Positions 35,604 through 44,407 of a stretch of 64,000 bases of DNA are shown one piece after another. The stretch is from Bog-793 sp963823945 (GTDB taxonomy: Bacteria; Actinomycetota; Acidimicrobiia; Acidimicrobiales; Bog-793): positions 186,001 to 250,000 of the forward strand of contig CAWGNK010000014.1 of the NCBI GenBank assembly GCA_963823945.1. The letters run 5' to 3'. The position numbers and the translations under genes are program-made. Under the pieces are notes generated by a model. It saw only the letters and a program-made list of their open reading frames with translations, had not been told where the DNA came from and did no database searches. Position 1 is the first letter of the stretch; each line of letters begins with the position of its first letter.

Positions 35604-36074
35604 GTGTTCTGTCACAACTGCGGGCACCGCAACCCGCCCGGCGTGAACTTCTGTTCCGCCTGCGGGGTCGCACTAGCTCCGAACACGGACACGACGGTGT
35701 CGTTCGTACCCGAGGAGTCGACGGGAGAACTGGGGGAGGAGGAGCTCGGTGTCGAGGTCGGGGAAATTGCCGCCGGTACCGGCGTGCTCGTCGTGAAGCG
35801 TGGACCGGAGAGTGGCGCGAAGTTCGTGCTCGACAACGAGCTGACGCGCGTCGGGCGCCACCCCGACAGTGAGATCTTCCTCGACGACATCACCGTCTCG
35901 CGCCGCCACGCCGAGTTCCTGCGGTCGGCGGAGGGCTACGTCGTGCGAGACGTGGGTTCGCTGAACGGCACCTACGTCAACCGCGAGCGCATCGACGCGG
36001 TGCCGCTCTCGAGCGGCGACGAGGTCCAGATCGGCAAGTTCAAACTCGTCTTTCTCGCGGCACGGCCGTCGTGA
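35604..36074 (+). CDS. garA: GarA-like FHA protein with N-terminal zinc ribbon
   Basis: Phospho-switch protein; in mycobacteria GarA binds and controls 2-oxoglutarate/glutamate enzymes. 156 residues: a zinc ribbon (CHNCG at 3-7, CSACG at 17-21), a TDTTVSF segment (Thr30/31) resembling the ETTS phosphorylation motif of GarA, then an FHA domain (RVGRHPDSEIFLDDITVSRR, HAEFL, GSLNGTYVNRERI). Start GTG 35604 fits TACCGT 7 nt upstream (35591-35596); the alternative GTG 35595 would overlap that -10 box. The MerR gene start overlaps its stop (GTGA). Confidence 0.87.
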   Translation: MFCHNCGHRNPPGVNFCSACGVALAPNTDTTVSFVPEESTGELGEEELGVEVGEIAAGTGVLVVKRGPESGAKFVLDNELTRVGRHPDSEIFLDDITVSRRHAEFLRSAEGYVVRDVGSLNGTYVNRERIDAVPLSSGDEVQIGKFKLVFLAARPS

Positions 36075-37147
36075 CGAGCCACGCGGGCGAGGGCGCCCCG
36101 GAACACGGCTTCCTGTCGATCCGTGAGGTCCTCGATCTACTGGTCGAGGAGTTCCCCGACGTCACGATCTCCAAGATCCGCTTCCTCGAGAGTCGCGGGC
36201 TGATCCACCCGGAGCGCACGGCGTCGGGATACCGCAAGTTCTACGAGTTCGACGTCGAACGCCTGCGCTGGATCCTGCGCCAGCAGCGCGAGCACTTCCT
36301 GCCGCTGAAGGTGATCAAGGGGCGGCTCGAACAGGTGGGTGGCACGGCGAACGGGCCCGTCGCGCCGTCGCTGTTCGACGGCGACTTCGCCGACCCGCCC
36401 GAGATCATCGGCGAGCTCGTCGGTGCCGTGGCGGTGGCCAAGTCGGTGAGTGGAGCCTCGGCCTCGACCGAGAGGCCCGGGTCGGGCGGCTACGACGAGC
36501 TCTTCCAGCCCCCCGGCGACGACGACGTCCCCACGCGCCCGCTCGACGACGAGCTGGACGAGGGATCCGCCGGTGCCCCCGACGAGCAGCAGGTCGACCC
36601 CGCGCCGGCCGGAGACGCCGACCCGGCGCCGGCGACGCGGCGGCGGGCGTCGCGGGCCACCCGCCCAACGGGCGGCTCGTCCCCGAAAGACGCCGCGCCC
36701 AAGACGCCTGCGCGACGCACGGGGGGACGCCCGCCGCGTGGCCCCTCGTCAGGCACCTCGGGCCGGGTGACGGGCTACAGCGCCGCCGAACTGGCCCGCG
36801 CGGCCGGCGTCGAGGTCCGGGTCGTCACCGAACTCGACGAGTACGGGCTGATCGCGGCCGTCGAGGTGGGCGGCGGGCACGCCTACCCGGTCGACGCCGT
36901 CGAGGTCGTGCGCCTCGCCGCCGCCTTCGGCAAGTTCGGCGTCGAGCCGCGCCACCTGCGGACCTTTCGGCACGCCGCCGAACGGGAGGCGGGGCTGTAC
37001 TCCCAGGTCGTCACGCCGCTTCTCTACCAGCGCAACCCCGAGGCCCGCGCCCGCGCGCTCACGGAGCTGAAAAAGCTCGTCGAGCTGGGCGCCTCGCTCC
37101 ACGAGGCGTTCGTGCGGACGGCGCTCGACGACCTCGGCCGGGGATGA
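36071..37147 (+). CDS. ftsR: MerR-family regulator, FtsR/Rv1828-like
   Basis: DNA-binding regulator next to garA, as Rv1828/FtsR is in Mycobacterium and Corynebacterium. The N-terminal winged-helix is FLSIREVLDLLVEEFPDVTI with SKIRFLESRGLIHPERTASG; then an acidic, Pro/Ala-rich linker of about 110 residues with basic PTGGSSPKDAAPKTPARR; then a second MerR-like/effector part (YSAAELARAAGVEVRVVTEL). At 358 residues it is longer than the mycobacterial protein because of the linker. Targets may include cell-division genes; this is by homology only. Confidence 0.83.
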   Translation: MTSHAGEGAPEHGFLSIREVLDLLVEEFPDVTISKIRFLESRGLIHPERTASGYRKFYEFDVERLRWILRQQREHFLPLKVIKGRLEQVGGTANGPVAPSLFDGDFADPPEIIGELVGAVAVAKSVSGASASTERPGSGGYDELFQPPGDDDVPTRPLDDELDEGSAGAPDEQQVDPAPAGDADPAPATRRRASRATRPTGGSSPKDAAPKTPARRTGGRPPRGPSSGTSGRVTGYSAAELARAAGVEVRVVTELDEYGLIAAVEVGGGHAYPVDAVEVVRLAAAFGKFGVEPRHLRTFRHAAEREAGLYSQVVTPLLYQRNPEARARALTELKKLVELGASLHEAFVRTALDDLGRG

Positions 37148-37700
37148 GAAGCGGGCCGGCGGCGGCGCTGTCGGCCGACGAGATCGCCGCCATCATCGTC
37201 CGGCTCGCCGGTGAGATCGACGCCGACCACCCCGACGGGGTCGAGATCGTCGGGCTCCTGAAAGGCGGGGTCTTCCTCGTCGCCGACCTCGTCCGGGCGC
37301 TCACCGTCCGCTGCACGGTCGACTTCCTCGCGCTCTCGTCGTACGTGGCGGGCGAGCGCCGGGTGCGGATCCTGAAGGACCTCGACCAGGACGTGACCGG
37401 CCGCGACGTCGTCGTCGCCGCCGACGTCGTCGACACCGGATTATCGATCCGCTACGTGATCGACCTGCTCGAACGCCGGGGGCGCGTCGCGTGGATGTCT
37501 GCACGCTGCTCGATCGACCCGGGCGGCGGATCCTGCCGGTGCCGCTCCGCTACTGCGGGACCGAGATCACCGAGGACTTCCTCGTCGGTTTCGGGCTCGA
37601 CTACGCCGACCGCTACCGCAACCTGCCCTCGATCCTCGTCGTCGACCCCGACGCCGTCTCGGCCGATCGCCGCTCCTTCGACGCGGCCGTCTTCGGGTAG
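37144..37700 (+). CDS. Hypoxanthine phosphoribosyltransferase-like protein, one frameshift
   Basis: Type I phosphoribosyltransferase. The first frame has VEIVGLLKGGVFLVADLVRA and the PRPP-binding loop VVVAADVVDTGLSIRYVIDL, where the usual Glu-Asp pair is Ala-Asp. From about 37482 the protein continues in another frame (VDVCTLLDRPGRRILPVPLR, EDFLVGFGLDYADRYRNLPS). One more G in the GGGGG run at 37478-37482 joins them into about 185 residues, the family length. ATG 37144 overlaps the MerR stop. Purine salvage is the likely role. Confidence 0.8.
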
Positions 37701-37743
37701 CGGCGCGGTTTCGGGCCGCGAACCCCCGGAGTAAGTTCGGGTC

Positions 37744-38235
37744 ATGCTGGAGGTGCGGCTGACGGCGGTCCGGGTGGACCTCCAGTCGAACACGCCGGTC
37801 GTGCTGCTCCAGGAGGTCGCCGGCGAGCGGTCGTTGCCGATCTTCATCGGCGCACCCGAGGCCACGGCGATCGCCTTCGCGCTCCAGGGCGTCGAGGTGC
37901 CGCGCCCGATGACCCACGACCTCATGAAGGAGCTGCTCGACGCCCTCGGCGCGCACGTCGAGCGAGTCGTCGTCAGCGAGGTGCGCGACGCCACCTACTT
38001 CGCCGAGATCCACCTCGCCGTCGCGGGGCGGGCGCTCGAGCTCTCCTCGCGGCCTTCCGACGCCATCGCCCTCGCCGTGCGCACCCGCTCGCCGCTGTTC
38101 GTCGAGGACGAGCTGATGGAGGCGGCCGGCGTCGTGCTCGAGAACGACGACGAGGACGACGACGCCCCCGAGGAGATCGTGGGGGAGTTCCGCGAGTTCC
38201 TCGAGCGGGTCCGGCCGGAGGACTTCACGGCCTGA
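37744..38235 (+). CDS. Bifunctional nuclease family protein (DUF151)
   Basis: 163 residues: MLEVRLTAVRVDLQSNTPVV, LPIFIGAPEATAIAFALQGV, RPMTHDLMKELLDALGAHVE and SSRPSDAIALAVRTRSPLFV are the DUF151 core; an acidic tail (ENDDEDDDAPEEIVGEF) follows. Some relatives cut DNA and RNA; the role in actinobacteria is open. Orthologues sit at this position in Mycobacterium (Rv1829). TAAGTT lies 5 nt before the ATG: leaderless pattern. Confidence 0.9.
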   Translation: MLEVRLTAVRVDLQSNTPVVLLQEVAGERSLPIFIGAPEATAIAFALQGVEVPRPMTHDLMKELLDALGAHVERVVVSEVRDATYFAEIHLAVAGRALELSSRPSDAIALAVRTRSPLFVEDELMEAAGVVLENDDEDDDAPEEIVGEFREFLERVRPEDFTA

Positions 38236-38263
38236 GCCGGCTCCCCGGCGGGCAAGTTGGTGG

Positions 38264-38324
38264 TTGACTGGCCCTCGATGCGGGCCGTAACCTCATGACA
38301 GCAGCGTAGTTACGCGCCTGTCAT
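38264..38324 (+). promoter_or_regulatory. Promoter and 30-bp palindromic operator of the second MerR gene
   Basis: TTGACT (38264-38269), 18 bp, TAACCT (38288-38293), then a near-perfect palindrome at 38295-38324: ATGACAGcaGCGTA, GT, TACGCgcCTGTCAT (lower case unpaired). The operator covers the expected transcription start, ideal for repression. Autoregulation by the MerR protein encoded 50 bp further on is the simplest guess. Confidence 0.65.
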
Positions 38325-38372
38325 CGCGACGGATCGCCGCGCCGGACGCGTGTCTGCCAGGAGGAAGGCGCG

Positions 38373-38858
<486 letters not shown>

Positions 38859-38903
38859 AACGCCCAGGCGACGATCATCCGCCCGGACCGAGTTGAGCGA
38901 GCC

Positions 38904-39266
38904 GTGAGGTTCGCGCATTCCTCGGAGCGGTTCCTCGCCGAACTGCTCGACTTCTACGGGGTCGCCTGGGAGTACGAGCCGGTCGAGTTCGTCCTGTCCT
39001 GGGACGCCGAGGGCCGCCCGACCTCGGGTTTCCGGCCGGACTTCTACCTGCCGGACTACGACTTGTTCCTCGAGCTCACCACGCTGCGCCAGGGGCTCGT
39101 GACGAAAAAGAACGCCAAGCTCCGCCGGCTCTGCGAGCTCTATCCCGAGCTCAACATCCGGATGCTCTACCGGCGGGACTGCGCCAACCTCGAGCTGAAG
39201 GCCCTGCTGAACGCGCGCAACTCGGGGGTCCCGACGGGCACGTTCCCGTCTACCATGGCCGGCTAG
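38904..39266 (+). CDS. Predicted PD-(D/E)xK-like nuclease-fold protein
   Basis: 120 residues: RFLAELLDFYGVAWEYEPVE, GFRPDFYLPDYDLFLELTTL and KKNAKLRRLCELYPELNIRM. The order E..(PDF..D..LELT)..K resembles PD-(D/E)xK/Vsr-like folds; the Asp, Glu and Lys could form the active site. No methylase or restriction gene is near, so the target is unknown. GTG start; 11 bp before gcvT and probably co-transcribed. Confidence 0.6.
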   Translation: MRFAHSSERFLAELLDFYGVAWEYEPVEFVLSWDAEGRPTSGFRPDFYLPDYDLFLELTTLRQGLVTKKNAKLRRLCELYPELNIRMLYRRDCANLELKALLNARNSGVPTGTFPSTMAG

Positions 39267-39277
39267 CTGGTGATGCG

Positions 39278-40342
39278 ATGAGTCTGCGACAAAGCCCGCT
39301 GCGGGCCGAACACGAGGAACTCGGCGCGAAACTCGTCGAGTTCGGCGGCTGGGAGATGCCGCTCTCGTACCCCAGCGGCACGCTCGCCGAGCACCTCGCC
39401 TGCCGGCGCGCGGCGGTCGTTTTCGACGTCAGCCACCTCGGCACCGTCCGCCTCGAGGACGCGGGAGCCTACGAGCTTCTGCAGGAGACCTTCACGAACG
39501 ACCTGTCCCGCATCGGGCCGGGCCGGGCGCAGTACACGCACCTGCTCGACGAAGCGGGATCGGTCGTCGACGACTGCATCATCTGGTGGCTCGACGAGGC
39601 CAGCTTCGAGGTCATGCCGAACGCCTCCAACACGGCGTCGGTGCGAGACGCCGTGGGTGGCGAGGACACGACTGCTACGCGGGCGATCATCGCCGTGCAG
39701 GGACCGACGGCCCGCGAGGTGGTCGCCAGGATCGCGCCGGCCGCGGCCGCGGTGGCGCACTTCGGTGTGGCGCGCTTTGACTACCACGGGGTGGGCTGCG
39801 TCGTGGCCGGCACCGGTTACACGGGCGAGGACGGCGTCGAGTGCGCCGTGCCGGCGGGCGTGGCTCCCGGGTTCTTCCGGGAGGTGGTCGCCGCCGGCGC
39901 CCTCCCGGCGGGGCTGGGGGCCCGCGACACGCTCCGGCTCGAGGCCGGCCTGCCGCTCCACGGCCACGAGCTCGGCCCCGGGATCACGCCGCCCCAGGCC
40001 GGGCTGGGTTGGGTCGTCGCCTGGAACAAGCCGGCCTTCCGTGGCAAGGCGGCCCTCGAGGCCGAACGGGCAGCGGGGATCACCCGGCGGTTGCGGGGCC
40101 TGCTGTCGGCGTCGCGGCGGGTGCCGCGCGCCGAGGACCGCTGCCTCGTCGCCGGCGCCGAGATCGGCGCGGTGACGAGCGGCAACTTCTCACCAGTTCT
40201 CGAGCGGGGCATCGCCCTCGCCTTCCTGCCGCCGGGGATCGCCGACGGCAGCGAGGTCGAGGTGGACGTGCGGGGGAGCGCGGTGTCGACCTCGGTCGTG
40301 AAACCACCGTTCCAGCGACTCGCCGGCCTGACGCCGCACTAG
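39278..40342 (+). CDS. gcvT: Glycine cleavage system aminomethyltransferase
   Basis: T protein: moves the methylene from lipoylated GcvH to tetrahydrofolate. 354 residues; SPLRAEHEELGAKLVEFGGW, VFDVSHLGTVRLEDAGAYEL, ALQGP-like IIAVQGPTAREVV, GTGYTGEDGVECAVPAGVAP, ARDTLRLEAGLPLHGHEL and FSPVLERGIALAFLP are family blocks. The usual HMG near the start of family motif 'DVSHMG' is HLG here. It begins the gcvT-gcvPA-gcvPB operon. Confidence 0.94.
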   Translation: MSLRQSPLRAEHEELGAKLVEFGGWEMPLSYPSGTLAEHLACRRAAVVFDVSHLGTVRLEDAGAYELLQETFTNDLSRIGPGRAQYTHLLDEAGSVVDDCIIWWLDEASFEVMPNASNTASVRDAVGGEDTTATRAIIAVQGPTAREVVARIAPAAAAVAHFGVARFDYHGVGCVVAGTGYTGEDGVECAVPAGVAPGFFREVVAAGALPAGLGARDTLRLEAGLPLHGHELGPGITPPQAGLGWVVAWNKPAFRGKAALEAERAAGITRRLRGLLSASRRVPRAEDRCLVAGAEIGAVTSGNFSPVLERGIALAFLPPGIADGSEVEVDVRGSAVSTSVVKPPFQRLAGLTPH

Positions 40343-40350
40343 GGAGGACC

Positions 40351-41691
40351 ATGGGGAGCTTCGTTCCCCACACCGACGCTGACATCACCTCGATGCTCGA
40401 GTTCCTGGGATTGGCGAGCCTCGACGACCTGTACGCCGTCGTCCCGGCGGCGATCAGGCTCGCGGGCCTGGATCTCCCGGGCGCACTCGCCGAAGCTGAC
40501 CTCGTCGCCGAGCTCGACGCGATCGGCGCTGCCAACGGGGCGGGGAGCCGCGCGCTCTGTTTCGCCGGTGGCGGTGCCTACGACCATGAGGTCCCCGCCG
40601 TCGTGCGGGCGCTGGCCAGCCGTTCGGAGTTCGTCACCGCCTACACGCCCTACCAGCCCGAGGTCGCCCAGGGCGTTCTGCAGGCGCTGTTCGAGTACCA
40701 GACGATGGTGGCGCGCCTGTCGGGCCTGCCGATCGCCAACGCCTCCCTCTACGACGGCGCGGCCGCCCTCGTCGAGGCGGCGAACCTCGCCGTGGCGACG
40801 ACCGGCTCACCGCTCATCTGGTGCTCACAGGGCGTCAACCCGCGCTGGGTCGAGGTGCTGCGGACCTTCGCAAGGGGCAGCGGGCACACCGTCGAGACGC
40901 TCGGGCTCGCCGGTGGCGTGACCCCGTTCGACCAGCTCCCCGCGGGGCGGGCCGGCGCGGTCGTCGTCGCCTACCCGAACTACCTCGGCGCCCTCGAGGA
41001 CCTCGCCGCGGCGCGGGCCGCGGCGGACCGCCTCGGCGCGCACCTCATCGTCTGCCAGGACCCGATCGCGGCGGGGCTGCTGCACAGTCCCGGCCAGTTC
41101 GGGGCGGACGTCGTCTGCGGTGAGGGCCAGGCGCTCGGCAGCCCGCTCGGCTTCGGCGGACCGTATCTCGGGCTGTTCTCCTGCCGCGCCGAGCACGTGC
41201 GCAGGCTCCCGGGACGGCTCGTCGGCGAGACGGTCGACGTCGAGGGCCGACGCGCCTACGTGACGACGCTGCGGGCGCGCGAGCAGGACATCCGCCGGGA
41301 GAAGGCTTCGTCGAACGTCTGCACGAACCAGACCCTCATCGCCGTCACGGCGGCGATACAGCTCGGCTGGCTGGGAACGGAGGGCCTGCGACAGGTCGCG
41401 CTGCGCTGCGCGCGCGGCACGCGCTATTGCCGGGAGGCGCTTTTGTCCATTCCGGGCGTCGAACCGGTCTCGGACGCCCCCGTCGTGCGGGAGTTCGCCG
41501 TGCGGGCGCCGCTCGCCCCGGAGCTCATCGTCGAGCGGCTGCTGGAGAAGGGCTTCCTCGCCGGGATCCCGCTGCGCGAGGGCTTCGAGGGGACGCCGGT
41601 CGAGGGCGGGCTCCTCGTCGCGGTGACCGAGCGGCGCACAGCCGCCCAGATCGACGGCTTCGCCGCGGCGTTCGCGGAGGTGATCCGATGA
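40351..41691 (+). CDS. gcvPA: Glycine dehydrogenase (decarboxylating) subunit 1
   Basis: N-terminal half of split P protein, 446 residues. FVPHTDADITSMLEFLGLAS, YTPYQPEVAQGVLQALFEYQ, ISxLPxAN-like SGLPIANASLYDGAAALVEA, and KASSNVCTNQTLIAVTAAIQ are typical. GGGAGG lies just before the ATG, 8 bp after gcvT. Pairs with GcvPB, whose start overlaps its stop (ATGA). Confidence 0.94.
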   Translation: MGSFVPHTDADITSMLEFLGLASLDDLYAVVPAAIRLAGLDLPGALAEADLVAELDAIGAANGAGSRALCFAGGGAYDHEVPAVVRALASRSEFVTAYTPYQPEVAQGVLQALFEYQTMVARLSGLPIANASLYDGAAALVEAANLAVATTGSPLIWCSQGVNPRWVEVLRTFARGSGHTVETLGLAGGVTPFDQLPAGRAGAVVVAYPNYLGALEDLAAARAAADRLGAHLIVCQDPIAAGLLHSPGQFGADVVCGEGQALGSPLGFGGPYLGLFSCRAEHVRRLPGRLVGETVDVEGRRAYVTTLRAREQDIRREKASSNVCTNQTLIAVTAAIQLGWLGTEGLRQVALRCARGTRYCREALLSIPGVEPVSDAPVVREFAVRAPLAPELIVERLLEKGFLAGIPLREGFEGTPVEGGLLVAVTERRTAAQIDGFAAAFAEVIR

Positions 41692-43232
41692 CGGACGACA
41701 CCGGTCGGCGGGCCCCGGGCGGACGGGCGGCCTCTGCTCCGCTCATGGGCAGGGCAACCGAGCCGACAATCTTCGAGTACTCGGCCCCGGGCCGCCGGGC
41801 GTGGTCGCTGCGCACGACCGGCCTGCCGGAATGGTCCGCCGAGGAGCTCGTGCCCGCCGCGCACCTGCGCGCCGAGCCGCTCGCGTTGCCGGAGCTCGCC
41901 GAGCGTGACCTCGTCGGGCACTTCACGAGGCTTTCGCACCGCCAGTACAGCGTGGACCTCGGCGCCTACCCGCTCGGCTCGTGCACGATGAAGTACAACC
42001 CGAAGGTCTGCGACGAGGCCGCGTCGCTCGCCGCCTTCCGCGACGTCCACCCCGCGACGCCTGCGGTGGGCGCGCAGGGCTGGCTGCAGGTGCTCGTCGA
42101 GCTCGAGGAGGCGCTCTGCGAGATCACCGGCATGGCCGCCGCGACGCTGCAGCCGGCGGCGGGCGCGGCGGGCGAGCTGACGGGACTGCTGCTCATGCGG
42201 GCCTGGCACGAGCAGGCGGGCGACCACCGCACCCGGGTCGTGGTCCCCGAGTCGGCGCACGGCACGAACCCGGCCTCGGTGACGCTCGGCGGGTTCACCC
42301 CCGTCACCGTCGGGACCGACGCCCGCGGGCTCGTCGACCGCGCCGCGCTCGGTGCCGTCCTCGGGCCGGACGTGGCCGGGATCGTGCTCACGAACCCGAA
42401 CACCCTTGGTCTTTTCGAGGAGGAGATCCTCGAGATCGCCCAGATGGTGCACGACGTCGGCGGGCTCCTCTACTACGACGGCGCGAACCTCAACCCGATC
42501 CTCGGCGTCGTGCGGCCCGGGGACATGGGCTTCGACATCGTGCACGTCAACGTGCACAAGACCTTCGCGACGCCCCACGGGGGAGGGGGGCCCGGCGCGG
42601 GCCCGGTCGCCGTCAGTGCGCGCCTCGTCGACCTGCTCCCCGGGCCCCGCCCGGTGCGGGTCGGCGACGGCTACGGGTTCGCGACGCCCCCACGTTCGAT
42701 CGGCCGGATCCACTCGTTCCACGGCAACGCGCTCGTGCTGTTGCGGGCGTGGTGCTACATCAAGCTGAACGGCGCCGAGGGCCTGCGGCATGTCGCCCAG
42801 GTCTCGGCGCTCAACGCCAACTGGTTGCACGAGAAGCTGCGTGGTGCGTACGACTTCCCCTTCGACCGGCCGGTGATGCACGAGTGCGTCGTCTCTGCCG
42901 CGAGCCTGAAACGCGAGACCGGAGTGCGCGCCCTCGACATCGCCAAGCGGCTGCTGGAGGAGGGCTTCCACGCGCCCACCGTGTACTTCCCACTCGTCGT
43001 CGAGGAATCACTCATGATCGAGCCGACCGAGACGGAGAGCCCGGAGACCGTCGCCGCCCTCGCCAAGGCGCTGCTGCGCATCGCCGCCGAGGCACGCGCG
43101 CACGCCGCCGCGGGCGACGACCAGCCGGCGCACGACGCGCCGCGCACGACGCCGGTCGGCCGGCTCGACGAGGCCAGAGCGGCACGCCAGCTGGTCGCGA
43201 CCTTCGACGCGCGCGAGCGCCCCGCCGACTGA
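41688..43232 (+). CDS. gcvPB: Glycine dehydrogenase (decarboxylating) subunit 2
   Basis: PLP-bearing half of the P protein, 514 residues. It has LSHRQYSVDLGAYPLGSCTM, KYNPKVCDEAA, QPAAGAAGELTGLLLMRAWH, and the PLP lysine in VHVNVHKTFATPHGGGGPGA. The C-terminal 40 residues (Ala/Arg-rich) exceed most homologues. With gcvH, gcvT and gcvPA this gives everything but the shared lipoamide dehydrogenase, so glycine can be split to CO2, ammonia and methylene-THF. Confidence 0.95.
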   Translation: MTDDTGRRAPGGRAASAPLMGRATEPTIFEYSAPGRRAWSLRTTGLPEWSAEELVPAAHLRAEPLALPELAERDLVGHFTRLSHRQYSVDLGAYPLGSCTMKYNPKVCDEAASLAAFRDVHPATPAVGAQGWLQVLVELEEALCEITGMAAATLQPAAGAAGELTGLLLMRAWHEQAGDHRTRVVVPESAHGTNPASVTLGGFTPVTVGTDARGLVDRAALGAVLGPDVAGIVLTNPNTLGLFEEEILEIAQMVHDVGGLLYYDGANLNPILGVVRPGDMGFDIVHVNVHKTFATPHGGGGPGAGPVAVSARLVDLLPGPRPVRVGDGYGFATPPRSIGRIHSFHGNALVLLRAWCYIKLNGAEGLRHVAQVSALNANWLHEKLRGAYDFPFDRPVMHECVVSAASLKRETGVRALDIAKRLLEEGFHAPTVYFPLVVEESLMIEPTETESPETVAALAKALLRIAAEARAHAAAGDDQPAHDAPRTTPVGRLDEARAARQLVATFDARERPAD

Positions 43233-43414
43233 GGCAAAGAGGCGCGCACAGAAGAGCAGACGTACAACGGGAAGTACGGCTCTTCGCAAGTGGGCGGGGT
43301 GCACCGCTCGCGACAGCACGCACTTGACGATCTGGGGAACGAGAGGTTCGCCCTCCTACCAGGCGACAGCGGGCAGGCCAAGCCGGGCTCTCAGTCCATA
43401 AGGCAGGGCAGCTC

Positions 43415-44131
43415 TCAGCTTCTGACCTTGGAGTAGGAGATCGTCGAGGCGACCGGGGGTGCGCGCACGTCGAGGTGCTCGCCCCACTTCGAGTACTTGG
43501 TCGTTGTGTAGCTGCCTGCGGTCGCCACGATCAGCTCTGCCGGCAGCGTCGCTCCCACGGCCGAGAAGACCATCGTGTTGGAGCGCTTCGGCAGGGAACT
43601 CGTCGCCGCGGTCGTCCACTCCAGGACGTACAGCTGCGCGCCACCGGTGACGGTTGTGGACAAGGTCGTACCGTTGGCCGGCGGCAGATAGCGCACGAGC
43701 CTTGAAACCGAGAGGGCGGACTTCACTCTGGCGTACTCGCTCGTACCGTGCGGCACAGAGATCCAGTCATGGCCGACCTTCTGGACCTGTGTCGCGGTCA
43801 GACCAAAGAGCGTCGTCAGTCCGGAGGAGTTCCCGTCGACGTAAAGGTAGGTCGGGGTCAGGCGGAACCTAAGTCTCGCGAGGCCGAATATCGCGGTCTC
43901 CTGACCGCTCTTCGTGCCGAGATCGACGACGAAGCGCAGCGAGACAGAATTGGATATGAACGATTCCACCACGTGAACGCCCGTCTGTCTCAAAATTGCC
44001 GCCCTCGCGGCCTTCAGTACGGAGCTCGTCGTCGCGGGCGTAGACGCGGCGGCGCCGATGGCGGTTGACATCAGGAGTGCGGTCGCGCCGAGCGATAGGA
44101 AGAGAACCCGCCATCGGTGCACGCGAACCAT
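43415..44131 (-). CDS. Secreted protein, related to the next gene upstream
   Basis: 238 residues. ATG 44131 begins a signal peptide (VLFLSLGATALLMSTAIGAA). The mature part is beta-rich (SLRFVVDLGTKSGQETAIFG, RLTPTYLYVDGNSSGLTTLF) with KVGHDWISVPHGTSEYARVK. Layout and several positions match the product of 45133-44408, so they look like tandem paralogues, reminiscent of LolA/LppX-type lipid-binding folds, but that is only an impression. An in-frame extension upstream lacks support. Confidence 0.68.
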   Translation of the reverse strand: MVRVHRWRVLFLSLGATALLMSTAIGAAASTPATTSSVLKAARAAILRQTGVHVVESFISNSVSLRFVVDLGTKSGQETAIFGLARLRFRLTPTYLYVDGNSSGLTTLFGLTATQVQKVGHDWISVPHGTSEYARVKSALSVSRLVRYLPPANGTTLSTTVTGGAQLYVLEWTTAATSSLPKRSNTMVFSAVGATLPAELIVATAGSYTTTKYSKWGEHLDVRAPPVASTISYSKVRS

Positions 44132-44407
44132 CACCCGGAATCTAGCGGACCCTGCCGGGGTCAGCTGGGTGGTCGAGCGCAAGCGAGTAGCCCTGTCGTG
44201 ACAGCCGAAGGGCGGCGCGGCCAGTGCCTCACGAGCCGGCGATTGAGAGCACTCGACGTCAGCGTTGCCGTGAGTACTCAGGGTCACCTCACCGATGACG
44301 TCGGAGCTCGATCCCATCGGCGTAGGGGTTCGCGTCGGAAAGCCGGCGGCGAAGATCTCCGAGAGGTCTTGGTTGTGCCGAATCTGGACCGGCCAAAGCT
44401 CCGCCCG

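Noticed and set aside
41424..42971. Long minus-strand frame across gcvPA/gcvPB
   Set aside because: Shadow of well-recognised P-protein genes.
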